Below are positions 34,577 to 43,846 of a stretch of 48,516 nt of DNA, one piece after another; position 1 is the stretch's first letter, and every line of letters starts with the position of its first letter. The stretch is from Bacteroidales bacterium (lineage in GTDB: Bacteria; Bacteroidota; Bacteroidia; Bacteroidales; UBA932). The notes below the pieces were generated by a model. That model had not been told where the DNA came from. It made no database searches and saw only the letters and a program-made list of their open reading frames with translations. The DNA is taken from assembly GCA_024401975.1 (NCBI GenBank), contig JAKSKB010000006.1:1-48516 (forward strand). Reading direction: 5' to 3'. The position numbers were made by a program, and so were the translations under genes.

Positions 34577-36325
34577 TCAATAATTCTGATTCTGCGTGTA
34601 AAGGCCTGTGCGCATCTGCTCCGCGGGAATGGGCCAGTACTCATTTTTGCCGGGCGTGAAGGTCGCCTCGCCGTAGTACCCCGCATAGTCCACTTCTCCG
34701 TAGCAGGAATGCTGCTCGGCATCGAAGTAACTGTTGAGCGTCTTTGAAGCGAGACCCCAGCGACGCAAGTTGAAGAAGCGCTCCGACTCCATAGCCGTCT
34801 CAAGCCTTGTCTCCCAGCGGAGACGTTTGCGCATCTCGTCCTGCGATAGCTGTGGACCGCTATTGTACAAAGCAATATAACATTGATCCGCCGCGTATGG
34901 TATGTGCTTCATAACGGATTTTTTCGCGCGTTCCCTGATTTTATTGATCATCTCCATAGCTTGAGGGTTGTCACCTAACTCAATAAAGGCCTCTGCGCGC
35001 CAAAGCATCACCTCAGCGTAGCGGATGACATAGTCATTCATCGCGAAGCACTGCCAGTTGTCTTCGGAAACAGTCTCCCCCTTGGACCTCTGGGGGACTT
35101 CCTTCAGGGAGGTGTAACATCCGTACGTTGAAGGACACATCGAATTTTCTTCCGCCGAGAGCATATACGACTCCTCATACTTGTAGGGGAAAGTGGGCAG
35201 GCCTACCGTGTGGAAAAGCCGGGGATCCCACTTCTGACTTGTCGGAGCCCCCAATACGGGGTATGTGTTGTGATCGGCTTCGTAGTCGTCGAACATAGGA
35301 ATACCATCATCCTTCGTCTTGAAGGCGTTGACAAGATTCTGAGAGGGCTTGTGGAAGTCCATCCCCCTCGTCCAGATACCATAGCAGCCGTTAAGCACGT
35401 TGCCCCAGTTGGAACGTCCGTACAGGGTATTGTCCTCCGTACTGTTCGAATGCTGCACTGCGAAGATGGATTCGCGCCCGTTCCTGCCGTCTTCCATAAA
35501 GATGTCACCGAAGTCATCTTCCAAAGCGTATCTGCCGGAATTGATGATATAATCGGTGGATTCAAGAACTTTTTTTAGATATTCCCTGTTGACGTGAGCA
35601 TATCCCGTGCTTTCCTCATAGCCGTTACCGTAGGCTATGGTGAGATAGCATTTGGCGAGCATAGCTGCCGCTGCGGCTCGGTTTGCGCGGCCCTTGTCAT
35701 CCTGCATTTCCGGAAGGTTTTCACGCGCATATACAAAGTCTTCAATCACCTTCCCCATAAGTTCCTCGTATCCCATATCATTGGTGACGGATTGCTCCGT
35801 CAACCCGCGCACTGCTTCTTCATCGATATAGGGTACTTTGTGCCAAACCTGTATCAACTTGAAGTAGAAAAGGCCCCTGAGGAAGCGGACTTCCGCTATG
35901 CGGATTTTGGCCTGTTCCTCGCCGAGTTTCTCATTTCCATAGTCCGTAAGGGAGAGGAGAGCCCTGTTGCAGCGGGACACTCCGGCATAAAGGGCGCACC
36001 AGAGTTCGTTCAGGTAATCTCCCGGAGTGGAAGGGGAGAGCGTGCTCCACGTCTCTATGGCGTGATATTCAGTATCACTTATGCCGTTCCCGCCTTTAAG
36101 CGCGTCATCGCTGGCCAGGGATCCGTAAGGCCAGAGGTTGATGGGGCAGGTGTACCAGTCATTGCCGAGTGAGGCATACGCTGCCGTGACCATAGCTTCA
36201 GGGTCGCTGTAGGCGGCTTCTTCACTTACGCCTTCGGACGGTGTAACGTCAAGAAAATCATCGCAGGAGCCCATACAGAGCAGGGCCGCCGCAGTTGCAA
36301 TAATAGTCAATATATTATGTTTCAT
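34577..36325 (-). CDS. SusD/RagB family outer-membrane lipoprotein
   Basis: The 582-residue product has a lipobox (TAAALLCMGSC, Cys21) followed by the SusD opening DDFLDVTPSEGVSEEAAYSDP and TPR-like helices (AEVRFLRGLFYFKLIQVWHKVPY). The C-terminal part has RYAEVMLWRAEAFIELG, RERFF-like NLRRWG and the final KNEYWPIPAEQM. SusD proteins sit on the cell surface as the lid of the SusC channel and bind the incoming oligosaccharide. It lies 29 bases downstream of the SusC gene and upstream of the DUF4960 lipoprotein gene. Confidence 0.95.
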   Translation of the reverse strand: MKHNILTIIATAAALLCMGSCDDFLDVTPSEGVSEEAAYSDPEAMVTAAYASLGNDWYTCPINLWPYGSLASDDALKGGNGISDTEYHAIETWSTLSPSTPGDYLNELWCALYAGVSRCNRALLSLTDYGNEKLGEEQAKIRIAEVRFLRGLFYFKLIQVWHKVPYIDEEAVRGLTEQSVTNDMGYEELMGKVIEDFVYARENLPEMQDDKGRANRAAAAAMLAKCYLTIAYGNGYEESTGYAHVNREYLKKVLESTDYIINSGRYALEDDFGDIFMEDGRNGRESIFAVQHSNSTEDNTLYGRSNWGNVLNGCYGIWTRGMDFHKPSQNLVNAFKTKDDGIPMFDDYEADHNTYPVLGAPTSQKWDPRLFHTVGLPTFPYKYEESYMLSAEENSMCPSTYGCYTSLKEVPQRSKGETVSEDNWQCFAMNDYVIRYAEVMLWRAEAFIELGDNPQAMEMINKIRERAKKSVMKHIPYAADQCYIALYNSGPQLSQDEMRKRLRWETRLETAMESERFFNLRRWGLASKTLNSYFDAEQHSCYGEVDYAGYYGEATFTPGKNEYWPIPAEQMRTGLYTQNQNY

Positions 36326-36354
36326 AATCCTGTTCTTGTTTGGTTTGTCTGAAT

Positions 36355-38781
36355 TCAGAATCCCAGCTGGAGTCCTGCGCTGAGTGCCATCGCGTGAGGG
36401 TAGGCGAAATTCTGGTTTTCAGGGTCGGGGCAGATGAGATTTTTGCTCTTTACCGTAAGCAGATTGTGCCCGCTGACAAAAAGACGGGCCTTGCTGATTT
36501 TCGTGTTCTTCAGCAATCTAGTCGAGAAATTGTATCCGATTTCCAGATTGCGCAGTTTGAAATATGAACCGTCTCCGACGAAATAAGAGGATACCGGAAC
36601 CACATCTGAATCCGTAAGAGGCGAATACCAACTGTAAACTTTCTTCCCTGCAATGCCTTGCCAGAACATCCTGAAATCAAGTCCAGCATACATCAGGCAT
36701 AAGTCCAGACCATAGGCGAGATCCGGTACGGGATTGAAAATCCAGGTCTGGTCATCATCGTTGATGATTCCGTCTCCAGTGAGGTCAACGTAGCGGATGT
36801 CACCGACCTCCGCGTCCGGCTGTGCGCTGGTCATCACCTCTTCTTCGGAAGTGAACAGGCCGTCGGATACTAATCCCACCATGGAACCATACGGAACCCT
36901 GGCCTCGACGATGTTCTGCGTCGTGGTGTAGGGATAATATCTTTCAGTACCTTCCGGCAGATAAGAGACCCTGTTCCTGAAGAAGTCCGCATTCGCGGCG
37001 ATGCTGTAATACAGACCGGAACTTGTCCTGTTCTTGAAACCGAGGGTGAATTCCATACCCCAGCTGCGCATGGAAGGACCGTTTTCCAAATGGATTCCTT
37101 TCTCTCCGGCAGCACCGGGATAGATGTGGGGGACAATCAGGTCGTTCGTATTCTTGCAATAGGCGTCAACGCTTCCGAAAAGGGCATCGCTGAAAAATCC
37201 GAAATCCAGCCCGACGTTCCATTGTTTAGTGATTTCCGGTTTGAGGTCGGAGTTGGTGATGCTCAGAATTCTGTATCCGTAATCGAGTTGCCCGCGCGAG
37301 CCTGTGATGTCATAAGCCGTCGATTCCCGGCGTCCGGCCATATAATCGAAGGAATAGAGTCCTAAGAGTGAAGGGTTGTCAATCGGCTGATTCCCTGTCT
37401 GTCCATAGGATACGCGGAGTTTCAACTCCGACAGCCACGAGGCGTCAATCGTCTTGGAGATTCTGTATCCCAGTGAGGCGGACGGGAAAGTGGCGAAGCG
37501 GTTATTTTTCGCGAAGATGCTGGAACCATCGTAATTGAGGGCGACAGTTGCAAGCAGAATGTCGTTCCAATTGTAATCCAATTTTCCGAAGAACGAGATG
37601 AGCGAATACTTCAAATCTGTTTCGTAGATGCGGCGTCTGTAGAACTCGACTCCGGCCAGAACAGACAACTTGTGGTCTGTCGGGAGGGGAGCGGTATATT
37701 TGATGGTGTTAGCCCAATTCCATTTCTCGGAATTCGTACGGCCTGTTCCTGCAGTCTCTTCTGCCAGTCCTGCAATCAGACCTGTGCCACGGAGAAAACC
37801 GGAGGCGTAATCGACTCCGAAGTCGGAACGCAGTTCCAACCCTTTGACGGGGGAAATCTCAATAAACGCGTTCCCTAGAATACGCCACATATTGTATCTG
37901 TCATCGTTCAGAAGTTCGGTGGTCCGCATTCTGAGCATATTGTCCCCTGAGCAACAATCCGTCCGGTTGCTGTATGATACGGACAGGTTTTCTCCGACAC
38001 TTATGAATCTGTTGATTCTGGTGTATGTGTTTACGCGCGCTGAAATGTTTTCGAAGTCGAAGCCCTTCAATACGCCGTCCGCTTTCTTGTAGCCGACACT
38101 GAACATCTGTGTGCTCTTTTCGGAACTGTTGGTGACGGACAGGTCATAATTCTGGGTGATGCCCTTGCCGGCCATTTCCCTGAGCCAGTCCTCCTCTTCA
38201 GGCGCGATGGCGTGCTGTTTGTCATAATACGACACGGCAACGGATGCATTGAAGTCGGCTCTTGTACTCTTCTGTCCTATCTTGCCGCGTTTTGTGGTGA
38301 TGACAATCACGCCGTTTGACGCGCGGGAGCCGTAGATTGCAGTGGAGGCTGCGTCCTTGAGCACTTGAATGCTTTCGATGTCGTGGGCATTGAGCGTGTT
38401 GAGTGAATTGGAAGTGGGTACTCCGTCAATGACGATGAGGGGCTCGCTGTTGGCCCCTATGGTATTGATGCCGCGGATGCTGATTGTACCTATGCAGGAA
38501 GGCGAACCGTTGTCGGTGATGCTAAGGCCGGCAACTTTCCCCTGCAGAGATCTGAGCGGGTCGGTATAGATGGAGTTGTTTACGTCTTCCGTGGGGGCGG
38601 TGGTCACGGCGCAGGTAAGGTCGGACTCTCTTTCGGTCGTGTAACCGGTACTGACAGCCCTGTCGTCCTGTCGGAAGATTCCATTGCTTGCGTCCGGTTC
38701 TTCTGAAACGGGTGCGCTTTGAACCGCCGCCATCAGATTCGCTCCGATAAGCAGGGCGGCAATCGTTGGAATGTTATTCAT
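36355..38781 (-). CDS. compact SusC-like TonB-dependent transporter
   Basis: The 808-residue product has a signal peptide (to about residue 23), a plug (LQGKVAGLSITDNG, ISIRGINTIG, PLIVIDGVP, IESIQVLKDAASTAIYGSRASNGVIVITTK) and a SusC-type beta barrel (KLRVSYGQTGNQ, AFIEISPVKGLELRSDFGVDY, C-terminal LGF). SusC proteins usually have about 1000 residues. This one lacks the N-terminal carboxypeptidase-regulatory-like domain before the plug, and the stretches between plug and barrel and before LELRSDFG appear shortened. No in-frame stop or frameshift is seen. It would import oligosaccharides captured by SusD, driven by TonB. Confidence 0.92.
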   Translation of the reverse strand: MNNIPTIAALLIGANLMAAVQSAPVSEEPDASNGIFRQDDRAVSTGYTTERESDLTCAVTTAPTEDVNNSIYTDPLRSLQGKVAGLSITDNGSPSCIGTISIRGINTIGANSEPLIVIDGVPTSNSLNTLNAHDIESIQVLKDAASTAIYGSRASNGVIVITTKRGKIGQKSTRADFNASVAVSYYDKQHAIAPEEEDWLREMAGKGITQNYDLSVTNSSEKSTQMFSVGYKKADGVLKGFDFENISARVNTYTRINRFISVGENLSVSYSNRTDCCSGDNMLRMRTTELLNDDRYNMWRILGNAFIEISPVKGLELRSDFGVDYASGFLRGTGLIAGLAEETAGTGRTNSEKWNWANTIKYTAPLPTDHKLSVLAGVEFYRRRIYETDLKYSLISFFGKLDYNWNDILLATVALNYDGSSIFAKNNRFATFPSASLGYRISKTIDASWLSELKLRVSYGQTGNQPIDNPSLLGLYSFDYMAGRRESTAYDITGSRGQLDYGYRILSITNSDLKPEITKQWNVGLDFGFFSDALFGSVDAYCKNTNDLIVPHIYPGAAGEKGIHLENGPSMRSWGMEFTLGFKNRTSSGLYYSIAANADFFRNRVSYLPEGTERYYPYTTTQNIVEARVPYGSMVGLVSDGLFTSEEEVMTSAQPDAEVGDIRYVDLTGDGIINDDDQTWIFNPVPDLAYGLDLCLMYAGLDFRMFWQGIAGKKVYSWYSPLTDSDVVPVSSYFVGDGSYFKLRNLEIGYNFSTRLLKNTKISKARLFVSGHNLLTVKSKNLICPDPENQNFAYPHAMALSAGLQLGF

Positions 38782-38810
38782 AATTTATGTAAATTGAAAA
38801 TATCAAACCG

Positions 38811-38818
38811 CAAAGATA
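38811..38818 (-). promoter_or_regulatory. -7 promoter box for the SusC-SusD unit
   Basis: On the minus strand this reads TATCTTTG, a perfect TAnnTTTG, 29 bases before the SusC ATG. A GTTG at 38836-38839 (17 bases upstream) is a weak -33 candidate. The 113-base gap 38782-38894 separates SusC from the giant sialidase gene and suggests separate transcription. Confidence 0.5.
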
Positions 38819-38883
38819 CGGATTTTTTTTTGATACAACGGAGTTTGATAGAGAATAAATTCTGAAGAAGGAACGCTTGATTT

Positions 38884-38899
38884 CCTGACGTCTGTCAGG
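38884..38899. terminator. possible terminator-like hairpin after the giant sialidase gene
   Basis: CCTGAC-GTCT-GTCAGG is a perfect six-base-pair stem with a four-base loop overlapping the stop codon of the giant gene. It lacks a following T run on either strand, so it may instead affect mRNA stability. Confidence 0.25.
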
Positions 38900-41800
38900 G
38901 CAGGGAGGGGGAGCAGCAGCGTGTCAGACTTTCCTTTAAGGACGTGTTGTAGCCCTGCGAGAAGAAGATTGTCCTGCCTTCCCCGCTTTTCAGCGCCAGA
39001 AGTGGCAAAGTCGATGCACCGTCACCTGCGTCCTGGAGTTCTTCCAGTACCTTTCCGTCGGCATCCACGCTGTAACTTACGTGCTTGAGCGAGGATATGA
39101 AACTCTTGTAGAATTCAAGGCTGCCTTCCGTAGGCCCGTAGAGACGCACTTCTCCGCCCCAGGCGTTGAGCGCTTCCGCGGCGGCTTCAAGTTGACGGAG
39201 GGCGTGAGTGGTAGGCTCTCCGTTTTCAGCCAGTCTGGCAATGATGAAGCTGCCTTCACCCGCTTTGCTCTCCCGTCCCTCATCCTTCAAGATAATCAGT
39301 TCTCCGTTTCTCGTTGCGCCAGCCTCGATATTGAAGGTTTCAAAGTGCATAAGCACGCTGCCGTCGGAGAGCCTGTTGCCCGATACGAGGGAATAGTACC
39401 CCTCTTCAAGGCGGAATTCTCCGGACGGCTTCTCTTCAGAATATTCGAAGTCAATGAGTTTCTGCGAACCGTTCTCAATCTTTGAAATAGAGAATTTGCC
39501 TGAATATGCTTCCGCCGGGTCTATGCCTGCTTCGGAAGTGTCCAGAACAAATGTCCCACGGGGCTTTGCGATGGCGGAATTCTTTTCCAGGTCAACGTCC
39601 AGCCACAGCGAGTCACGCAGAATCTGGACATTGCCGCTCTGCTGCTCTATCCTTGCCGGGAAACCCAGCGCGCGGCATACTGCGACATAGAACGCACCCA
39701 GCGAACGACGGTCGCAGACTCTTCCCCTAAAAACGGCTGCGGGAGGAATCGCAAGGCCCTGAGGATTTCTGTCGGCATCTATCCTGACGTTGGCTTTGAG
39801 CCATTCGAGGACTTCGTCTGTCGAAGACACTTTCCCATTCAGCCCGGAGCGGATCTCGCTGTGGAATGGCATCAGATATTCAAGCCCTATTCTCGGAGAG
39901 AGCACGTAGGGGCTCGGGTTGCTTATGTCGCTTATGGCATCTTCCAGTACATCGGGAGTAATGTCGCGGAAATCCTTTTCACTCAGATATGCGAGGACGT
40001 TGTTTACGGCTACGGTCTTTTCGGGGCTTTCCGCGCAGTTTTTGAAGGCGTCAATGACTTCGGAGTTGACCACTCCTTTGTGGAGTGATGCCCGGATGAC
40101 GTCTTCCTCCTTCAGCCTTGCCGCGTTGCGCTCTGCATCTTCTGCGGAGGCATAAGCCGGAATAGGATTGCTGGCAGGAGGCACTATATGGCAATCGAAA
40201 CTGAATTCTTCGCCCGAACTGTGGTCAAGTACCAGTTCGGTCATCTCCGAGCCCGCCTTCACGAGACCGAATCTGTCATCCTTCGAAGCCCATACCATAA
40301 TGTCTCCCTTACCGGTATCAAGCCCGGCGATGCCGTCTCTGTCGGATATGGCCGTCGCCACGGTATAGAGTTCTGCGTAGTTGTAAATTTTGAATTCCAC
40401 TCTGGCTCCCTTTACGGGACGCCCTTTTTCATCGACTACCTTCACGGAAGTGCGTCGCGCCTCCACATAGTTGCGTATGACGTTAATCTCCGTAAAAAGC
40501 CTGTTCTTCCGGATGACATCTTCAGGGCCATTGTAATCGCCATAGACATTGGTGTGGAGCAGCATAGCTCTTGATACCGGTTCGCTGAACCATCCCATAT
40601 CAAGGGCTGGTTCCGGCTCGCAGGCTCCGAGGAAATGCCACTTGCCGTCAACCCAGGCCTCAACCCAGGCGTGATTGTCATCCGTGTGGGCCCAGCGAGG
40701 GGTATAGACCTGTCTGGCAGGGATGCCGGCCGCTCTCAAGGCTGCAACAGTGACGACCGATTCTTCCCCGCAGCGCCCGAATCCGTAGCGTATGGTCGAC
40801 ATAGGGGCAGACGTCCGTCCGTCCGACGGGCGGTAGGTGACTCTCTCGTGGCACCAGTGGTTTATTTCCAGTACGGCGTCGTACATACTCATTCCCCTGA
40901 CCCTTTCGCAGAGCGAATCGGCGTAGCACGTCCTGAAGTCATCGAGTCTTTCGTTGTTGACGCGGAGCGGCAATACGAAATGTACGAACTCCCTTTCGGG
41001 TATGCCCCAGTTCATTGTCTCCCGTACCTCCAGCGTCTTCTCCACGTTCTTTTCCCACCATTCGCGCGGATAGACCAGACTGTCAGGCAGAGGCATCGTC
41101 GAAGACAGAAAATCCATATATTTTTCCTTTCCGCTTCGGTTAAGCAACCAGTTGACTGAGAAGTTGAGGTAGTACATATCGAATTCCGCCGCCGGATTTT
41201 CTTCGATATATGCTCCTATTGTGCCGTCTTTTTGAAGGGTGAGCGACGAATAGACGGACTCGTAGCGGCAAAGCGACTTGACATAGGGCCATGTCCTGCC
41301 GGAGTCACGGCTGACGAACACACTCACGTTGCGTCTTGTCATATCGTTGGGGACTGACTGCAGCAGAAGCGAATCTCCTACGGCAAGCAAATCTCCATCG
41401 CAGGCTGTCACGTTCATATCCTTCCATTTTCCCTGACAGCCCCAGGTCGCTCCTCCGTCTTCCGAGAAATTGTATCCGCGCAGGCCGTGCTGACGGACAC
41501 TCATCAGAATTCTTCCGTCCGGCAGTTCCGCCACTTTAGCTTCGTCCCCGTCGGTGTATGCGCGAGCGGAGACTTTCCAGCTTGCGCCCTCGTCATCGGA
41601 ATAGACGGCGTAGTTGTCGAACTTTCCTTTCTCTGCGGAATGGACAGCGGCGACGAAGATGATTCTTCCGGCGTATTTCCCGTGCCTGATGCGCAGCCCG
41701 TTTCCTGACGCGAAGAATGCGCTATGGTAGCTTCTGCACTCGCGGTTGACGGCTTTCGGCCCCCAGAGAGCCTCTGTGCAGTCATAGGGTTCATTCCAGG

Positions 41801-43826
41801 TCTGTCCTCCGTCTGTACTGCGTACTATGTAGTTGCGCATGGGATTTTCAATATTGGAAGCCCAGGTGCCCGCACCTCCGCTGTATGCGCACAGCACGTC
41901 TCCGGATGCGGTGACGGCAAGGGCGGCATCACCGAATCCCTTTCCGAATCCCTTTCCTTCGGCAAGCGTGACAGGCTCGCTCCAAGTATGTCCTCCGTCT
42001 GTGCTGCGCTGCGAGATTATGTCTATGTCTTCCGGAAGGTCCAGGTCGTTGTTCTTCCGCTTGTCCGTGGTTATGAGAAGAGTCCCGTCGGGGAGTGCGG
42101 CAATGGCCGGGATGCGGTATCCCGCCGAGCCGTAGTCACCGGTCCCCAGTACTTTGACGCGGGCGAGAAGTATCTCCCTGCCTCCGCCGGCCGGCGATTT
42201 CACGCTTTCCCATCCGGAGCGGAATCTTACCCGCACTATGTCGGCGCGCACTTTGTTCCCTTCCTTCGCATCGGGAGCGATGTCCGCGCAGACTTCTATG
42301 GACTTGACGTCATCTATGGCGTGGCGGCATCTGATGATGTACGACTTCTTGCCGGCTTTTACTTTTGAGGTGCCCAGCACCTTGCCGTCGCACCTTACGG
42401 AGAGTGCCGTGACGTCACCGTCCCCGGCTTCGAGAACCACCTTGATTTTCTTCAGTCCGGTCTTCCCTTCGGGAGAGACCACGAGAGTCTCCAGAAGCTC
42501 TCCCGTGTTGCCCCGCCCGGTGTAGGACGTCTCACGTGTCGCATACATTGTCTTACGGGGCTGAAGCCCGAGGTCAAGGGCAATCATCCTGCCGATTTTG
42601 ACGTAAGCCTTTCTGCGTAAGAAACTGCCGCTGACGGAGCTCCTGTCAATACCGTCTTCTCCGGTCATCATACTGGAGCTGAAATCCATAAATGCGGCGC
42701 CTTCCTCTTCGGCCAGCGTCTTGAAGATGGCATTGAGCTCACGGACAGGTGTGACCTGAACATGGCCGGCGAAAACCGGCTGTACGGACATCAGAGTGAG
42801 CCGGCTGGACGGAACCGCCTGTCTGACGGCCTTGAGCAGAGAACGGCAGGCCGCCGCGATTGTGTCGGCAGGCACGTTGGCCAGCACTTCAGCTGTCCCG
42901 ACGTGGATGTAAACACAGGCAGGGCTTTCTTCCGAGTGGAATATGGCAGGCAGTTCCCTTTCTATATCCGCAATGCGAGGACCGCCTGCGCCCCAGCCCA
43001 TGCCGCGGTTCTTCACCTTGTCACAGCCGGTCAGTTCGTGCCATTCGCCGCCGTGAACCATGGCATCACCGAGTACTACGACGTCATCACCGTCAAGAGG
43101 AAGCAGGGAGAAGGACGCAGTGCGCATACCTGTGCTGCCTCCGAGTCCGCAGGAATTGCCTTCGGAGTCGGGATACACGCATTCCGTTCCGACGAATCCG
43201 GCTATTTCATTGCACCATACACGGTAACCGGAGGGTAGGGGATGGAGCCCGTCGAGAGTGTATGCCGGGTTGATGCGGGTCGTGCCCGGTTCCACAAATT
43301 TTGACCATAGGTCCACATAGGTGTAACCCTTGCGCGCGCACAAGCCTCTGTAAAGTTCATTCAGCTCCATGATCTTCTTGGCGGAGCGGACGTTGTTTTC
43401 CGAGACGGGCAGTATGCTCTGGATGTAGATTTCAGTCCGGGGGCTTTCTTGCACAATCCTGTCCGTTATCGCTTCCACGTTGCGCAAGATGGCATATGGA
43501 TTGTCCAGACCGGGACGTGCAAGGTCATTGGTGCCTATCATCAGGAATACTTTCGCCGGGTGTCCTTCCGCTATCGGATCTATATTGTCCAGAGTTTGAG
43601 CGGAAATACATCCGGATACACCTCTGTTGAGGATATTGCTCTGACTGCCGAAGGCTTCCCACCATTCGTGCATATTGGTGATGCTGTTGCCGGCGAAGAC
43701 TATGTCGCCTTCCTGCACCGGCATTGCTTCCAAGGCGTCGTAACGATGCGCGTGAAAATCATATTCAGCATAAGCGGCGCAGCAGAGAAGAGCCGCCGCG
43801 ACGGTGATTGTAAGTTTTTTGCTCAT
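38895..43826 (-). CDS. four-module protein: SGNH esterase, degenerate SGNH, GH33 sialidase, transglutaminase-like
   Basis: One uninterrupted 1643-residue protein with a signal peptide (to about residue 20). Residues 30-215 are an SGNH esterase: Ser48 in GNSIT, GTND at 98-101, Asp192 and His195 in DGLH. Residues 237-422 repeat the fold but have GDA (Ala255) for the serine motif. A beta-sandwich as in Bacteroides sialidases spans about 425-545. The GH33 propeller (550-900) has Arg571 in YRIP, five Asp boxes (608, 670, 743, 788, 839), Glu767, Arg778, Arg832/833 and Tyr859. From about 905 a transglutaminase-like module has Cys1019 (GRCGEES), His1052 and Asp1060, plus a weaker second Cys-containing segment near 1371. 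It would deacetylate and release sialic acids; the last module's role is unknown. It is third in the enzyme operon, 20 bases after its neighbour. Confidence 0.9.
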   Translation of the reverse strand: MSKKLTITVAAALLCCAAYAEYDFHAHRYDALEAMPVQEGDIVFAGNSITNMHEWWEAFGSQSNILNRGVSGCISAQTLDNIDPIAEGHPAKVFLMIGTNDLARPGLDNPYAILRNVEAITDRIVQESPRTEIYIQSILPVSENNVRSAKKIMELNELYRGLCARKGYTYVDLWSKFVEPGTTRINPAYTLDGLHPLPSGYRVWCNEIAGFVGTECVYPDSEGNSCGLGGSTGMRTASFSLLPLDGDDVVVLGDAMVHGGEWHELTGCDKVKNRGMGWGAGGPRIADIERELPAIFHSEESPACVYIHVGTAEVLANVPADTIAAACRSLLKAVRQAVPSSRLTLMSVQPVFAGHVQVTPVRELNAIFKTLAEEEGAAFMDFSSSMMTGEDGIDRSSVSGSFLRRKAYVKIGRMIALDLGLQPRKTMYATRETSYTGRGNTGELLETLVVSPEGKTGLKKIKVVLEAGDGDVTALSVRCDGKVLGTSKVKAGKKSYIIRCRHAIDDVKSIEVCADIAPDAKEGNKVRADIVRVRFRSGWESVKSPAGGGREILLARVKVLGTGDYGSAGYRIPAIAALPDGTLLITTDKRKNNDLDLPEDIDIISQRSTDGGHTWSEPVTLAEGKGFGKGFGDAALAVTASGDVLCAYSGGAGTWASNIENPMRNYIVRSTDGGQTWNEPYDCTEALWGPKAVNRECRSYHSAFFASGNGLRIRHGKYAGRIIFVAAVHSAEKGKFDNYAVYSDDEGASWKVSARAYTDGDEAKVAELPDGRILMSVRQHGLRGYNFSEDGGATWGCQGKWKDMNVTACDGDLLAVGDSLLLQSVPNDMTRRNVSVFVSRDSGRTWPYVKSLCRYESVYSSLTLQKDGTIGAYIEENPAAEFDMYYLNFSVNWLLNRSGKEKYMDFLSSTMPLPDSLVYPREWWEKNVEKTLEVRETMNWGIPEREFVHFVLPLRVNNERLDDFRTCYADSLCERVRGMSMYDAVLEINHWCHERVTYRPSDGRTSAPMSTIRYGFGRCGEESVVTVAALRAAGIPARQVYTPRWAHTDDNHAWVEAWVDGKWHFLGACEPEPALDMGWFSEPVSRAMLLHTNVYGDYNGPEDVIRKNRLFTEINVIRNYVEARRTSVKVVDEKGRPVKGARVEFKIYNYAELYTVATAISDRDGIAGLDTGKGDIMVWASKDDRFGLVKAGSEMTELVLDHSSGEEFSFDCHIVPPASNPIPAYASAEDAERNAARLKEEDVIRASLHKGVVNSEVIDAFKNCAESPEKTVAVNNVLAYLSEKDFRDITPDVLEDAISDISNPSPYVLSPRIGLEYLMPFHSEIRSGLNGKVSSTDEVLEWLKANVRIDADRNPQGLAIPPAAVFRGRVCDRRSLGAFYVAVCRALGFPARIEQQSGNVQILRDSLWLDVDLEKNSAIAKPRGTFVLDTSEAGIDPAEAYSGKFSISKIENGSQKLIDFEYSEEKPSGEFRLEEGYYSLVSGNRLSDGSVLMHFETFNIEAGATRNGELIILKDEGRESKAGEGSFIIARLAENGEPTTHALRQLEAAAEALNAWGGEVRLYGPTEGSLEFYKSFISSLKHVSYSVDADGKVLEELQDAGDGASTLPLLALKSGEGRTIFFSQGYNTSLKESLTRCCSPSLP

Positions 43827-43846
43827 AACGTTCAGAATCCGGTGGT

